DNA of 7,593 nucleotides, from contig JABXJT010000141.1 of NCBI GenBank assembly GCA_013375455.1, forward strand, positions 1 through 7,593, in the 5' to 3' direction. The translations under genes and the position numbers were made by a program. This DNA comes from Candidatus Helarchaeota archaeon. GTDB taxonomy: Archaea > Asgardarchaeota > Lokiarchaeia > Helarchaeales > HEL-GB-A. This document shows, one piece after another, positions 6,296 through 7,593 of this stretch. The notes below the pieces were generated by a model that saw nothing but the letters and a program-made list of their open reading frames with translations, ran no database searches and was not told where the DNA came from. Each line of letters begins with the position of its first letter. Positions within the stretch are counted from its first letter, which is position 1.

Positions 6296-7423
6296 TTGGT
6301 GATTGCTATTATCGGTTCAGCTTCGATTATTTCTGCTGTTTCTTTTATCATATGGAATCAGAACGTCCCGCCTGTTGCAATCATAGAAGCAGAGGAGATC
6401 CAACAGTATAACACGGATATCACCTTTGATGGGTCTAAATCATACGATCCCAACGGGGCAATAAGACGGTGGGAGTGGAATTTCGGGGATGGAGGTACCG
6501 CGAGCGGAGTGGTCGTTAGGCACAGGTTTAGCGCTTTCGGTATTTTTAACGTGACTCTCACCGTGACGGATTTTTGGGGCGCGACTGATCAAGCTACGTT
6601 TTCCATCACTGTTCATGGAATCCCTCCCGTGGCTGATATTTTCGCACCGACCTTTGATAATAAAAAGACGGATGTGCCCTTCGATGCGAGTGGGTCCTAT
6701 GGGGTGAATGGCACCATTGTCTCCTACGAATGGGACTTTGATGATGGATCTAATGGAACCGGGGTAAATATTTTGCACCAATTTAATCCAAGTGGAAGTT
6801 ACCAGGTTGTTCTTCGAGTCACAGACGAATGGGGTGGCACTGATGAAGATAATCACTCCATAACCATCGATAATACGCGTCCTATCGCCTCCTTCGTGGC
6901 AGACGCCTACAACATCGCCCCAGGGACTACGGTCACTTTTGACGGCAGGGGTTCCTCCGACCCCGACGGCGATCCTCTGACCTACGAATGGCTCCTCGGT
7001 GTGGATACACTCATTGGGACTGAAGCGATCATTACCTACACCTTCACCCTCTCAGGAGATTTCCCCGTCACCCTCATGGTCACTGATGACGACGCACGAA
7101 ACCCCCTATCAGGTGGCATGGTGGATGTGATCCGCGTGAACGCGGCTCCCGTAGCTGACTTTACCATGAATCCCGACCCCACCCAAACCCCAGTATCCAC
7201 AGGAGAGCCTATCAATTTCGATGGTTCGCTTTCGTATGATCCGGATGGGTTTATACCCATCAACGCATACTACTGGGATTTTGGGGACTCTTCCAATGCA
7301 ACTGGACAGATTGTCCTCCATACATACATGATGTCGATTACGTATTACGTAACCTTGACTGTAACTGATGATCAGGGTGTCAATGACACCAAACAAGTAG
7401 AAATTTACATTGAACCCGAATAA
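6296..7423 (+). CDS. membrane-anchored protein with four PKD domains
   Basis: A surface or exported protein of at least 375 residues. From the TTG at 6296, residues 2-20 form one hydrophobic segment, followed by four tandem PKD domains: about 25-107 (WNFGDG at 61-66), 110-191 (WDFDDG at 146-151), 195-282 (a degenerate copy, WLLG in place of WDFG) and 284-372 (WDFGD at 327-331). Each has the typical start PPVA or similar and the closing VTLTVTD-type strand. PKD domains are beta-sandwiches used in archaeal surface layers, adhesins and secreted enzymes; no catalytic domain or C-terminal sorting signal is present. The start is uncertain: the open frame continues upstream and supplies LIKKHFKLI, whose positive charges would complete a signal peptide or anchor, but with no ATG. 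The N-terminus is therefore probably longer than given here, using ATT at 6251 or following a frameshift near 6268. It is divergent from the reductase gene. Confidence 0.85.
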   Translation: MVIAIIGSASIISAVSFIIWNQNVPPVAIIEAEEIQQYNTDITFDGSKSYDPNGAIRRWEWNFGDGGTASGVVVRHRFSAFGIFNVTLTVTDFWGATDQATFSITVHGIPPVADIFAPTFDNKKTDVPFDASGSYGVNGTIVSYEWDFDDGSNGTGVNILHQFNPSGSYQVVLRVTDEWGGTDEDNHSITIDNTRPIASFVADAYNIAPGTTVTFDGRGSSDPDGDPLTYEWLLGVDTLIGTEAIITYTFTLSGDFPVTLMVTDDDARNPLSGGMVDVIRVNAAPVADFTMNPDPTQTPVSTGEPINFDGSLSYDPDGFIPINAYYWDFGDSSNATGQIVLHTYMMSITYYVTLTVTDDQGVNDTKQVEIYIEPE

Positions 7424-7466
7424 TTGAGTTCTTTTTTGACAAAAAATTAAGTTCTTTTTGACAAAG
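7424..7466 (+). terminator. duplicated T-rich terminator after the PKD gene
   Basis: Starting right after the TAA stop, two near-identical ~20-bp direct repeats (7424-7443 and 7447-7466) read TTGAGTTCTTTTTTGACAAA and TTAAGTTCTTTTTGACAAAG. Each holds a run of five or six T. Tandem T-runs directly after a stop are typical of archaeal termination sites, and the duplication is visible. Read in the other direction they are A-runs, so they serve the plus strand. Confidence 0.5.
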
Positions 7467-7487
7467 TATTCAAACTAATTCATACTT

Positions 7488-7518
7488 TTACGGGTATAAC
7501 CAACTATTTTTACATAAA
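7488..7518 (-). repeat. dispersed intergenic repeat, copy D (inverted)
   Basis: On the minus strand this reads TTTATGTAAAAATAGTTGG followed by TTATACCCGTAA. It matches copy B at all but three of about 30 positions. It lies between the convergent stops of the PKD gene and the partial gene at the right edge, so it cannot be a promoter element of either. Confidence 0.65.
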
Positions 7519-7545
7519 AAAAACATAATCCGCAAAAGTAGTCTT

Positions 7546-7593
7546 TTAAAGCTTTCCGAGGCGTTCGTGGGTGGCCTTAATGAGTTGACGGAT
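7546..7593 (-). CDS. C-terminal end of a minus-strand gene, partial
   Basis: The last 48 bases read on the minus strand as IRQLIKATHERLGKL followed by TAA, continuing beyond the window edge. The charged, helix-like residue pattern, and the change from AT-rich spacer to GC-richer sequence at the stop codon, suggest real coding sequence. It is too short to identify. It converges on the PKD gene with a 122-bp gap that holds the duplicated terminator and repeat copy D. Confidence 0.5.
   Translation of the reverse strand: MRQLIKATHERLGKL

Noticed and set aside
6440..6856. 138-residue minus-strand open frame within the PKD gene
   Set aside because: It is antisense to two well-formed PKD domains and shows no family resemblance.

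Overview
The window looks like chromosomal DNA of an archaeon, most likely an Asgard archaeon. Three things support this: a protein that starts like a eukaryotic Rab GTPase, an archaeal/eukaryotic-type tyrosyl-tRNA synthetase, and a geranylgeranyl-reductase-family flavoprotein typical of archaeal lipid metabolism. Promoters look like AT-rich TATA boxes and gene ends carry T-runs, as in archaea. The class within Asgard cannot be resolved from this sequence alone.

Layout, left to right. Positions 1-330 hold no convincing gene, but contain four hairpins in a row that resemble the non-coding right end of an IS200/IS605 (TnpB-type) element whose protein gene would lie off the left edge. Then come four minus-strand genes, read right to left: a geranylgeranyl-reductase-family protein (4729-5946), an acyl-CoA ligase (2841-4433), a Rab-like pseudo-GTPase with a Cys-rich C-terminal half (1544-2698) and tyrosyl-tRNA synthetase (331-1449). 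They are separated by 94 to 295 bp, with candidate promoters and T-rich terminators in the gaps, so they look like single transcription units rather than one operon. On the plus strand, divergent from the reductase, is an N-terminally anchored protein with four PKD domains (about 6296-7423). The last 48 bases are the C-terminus of another minus-strand gene.

Two features stand out. The Rab-like protein keeps the Rab family signature segments (IGVDF, KLQIW, YYRGA) but has lost essentially every nucleotide-binding motif, and is fused to about 220 residues of unrecognised sequence with a C-x2-C-x3-C-x7-C motif. In addition, a dispersed non-coding repeat with a palindromic GGGTATAnCC core occurs four times in the intergenic spaces: once at 4541, twice as a 56-bp tandem at 6042-6153, and once inverted at 7488. 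These copies bracket both the AT-rich reductase gene and the PKD gene.

The genes do not form an obvious pathway. The acyl-CoA ligase and the reductase both belong to lipid metabolism but are not co-transcribed in any evident way. The others are housekeeping (TyrRS), probable regulatory or scaffold (pseudo-GTPase), and cell surface (PKD protein).
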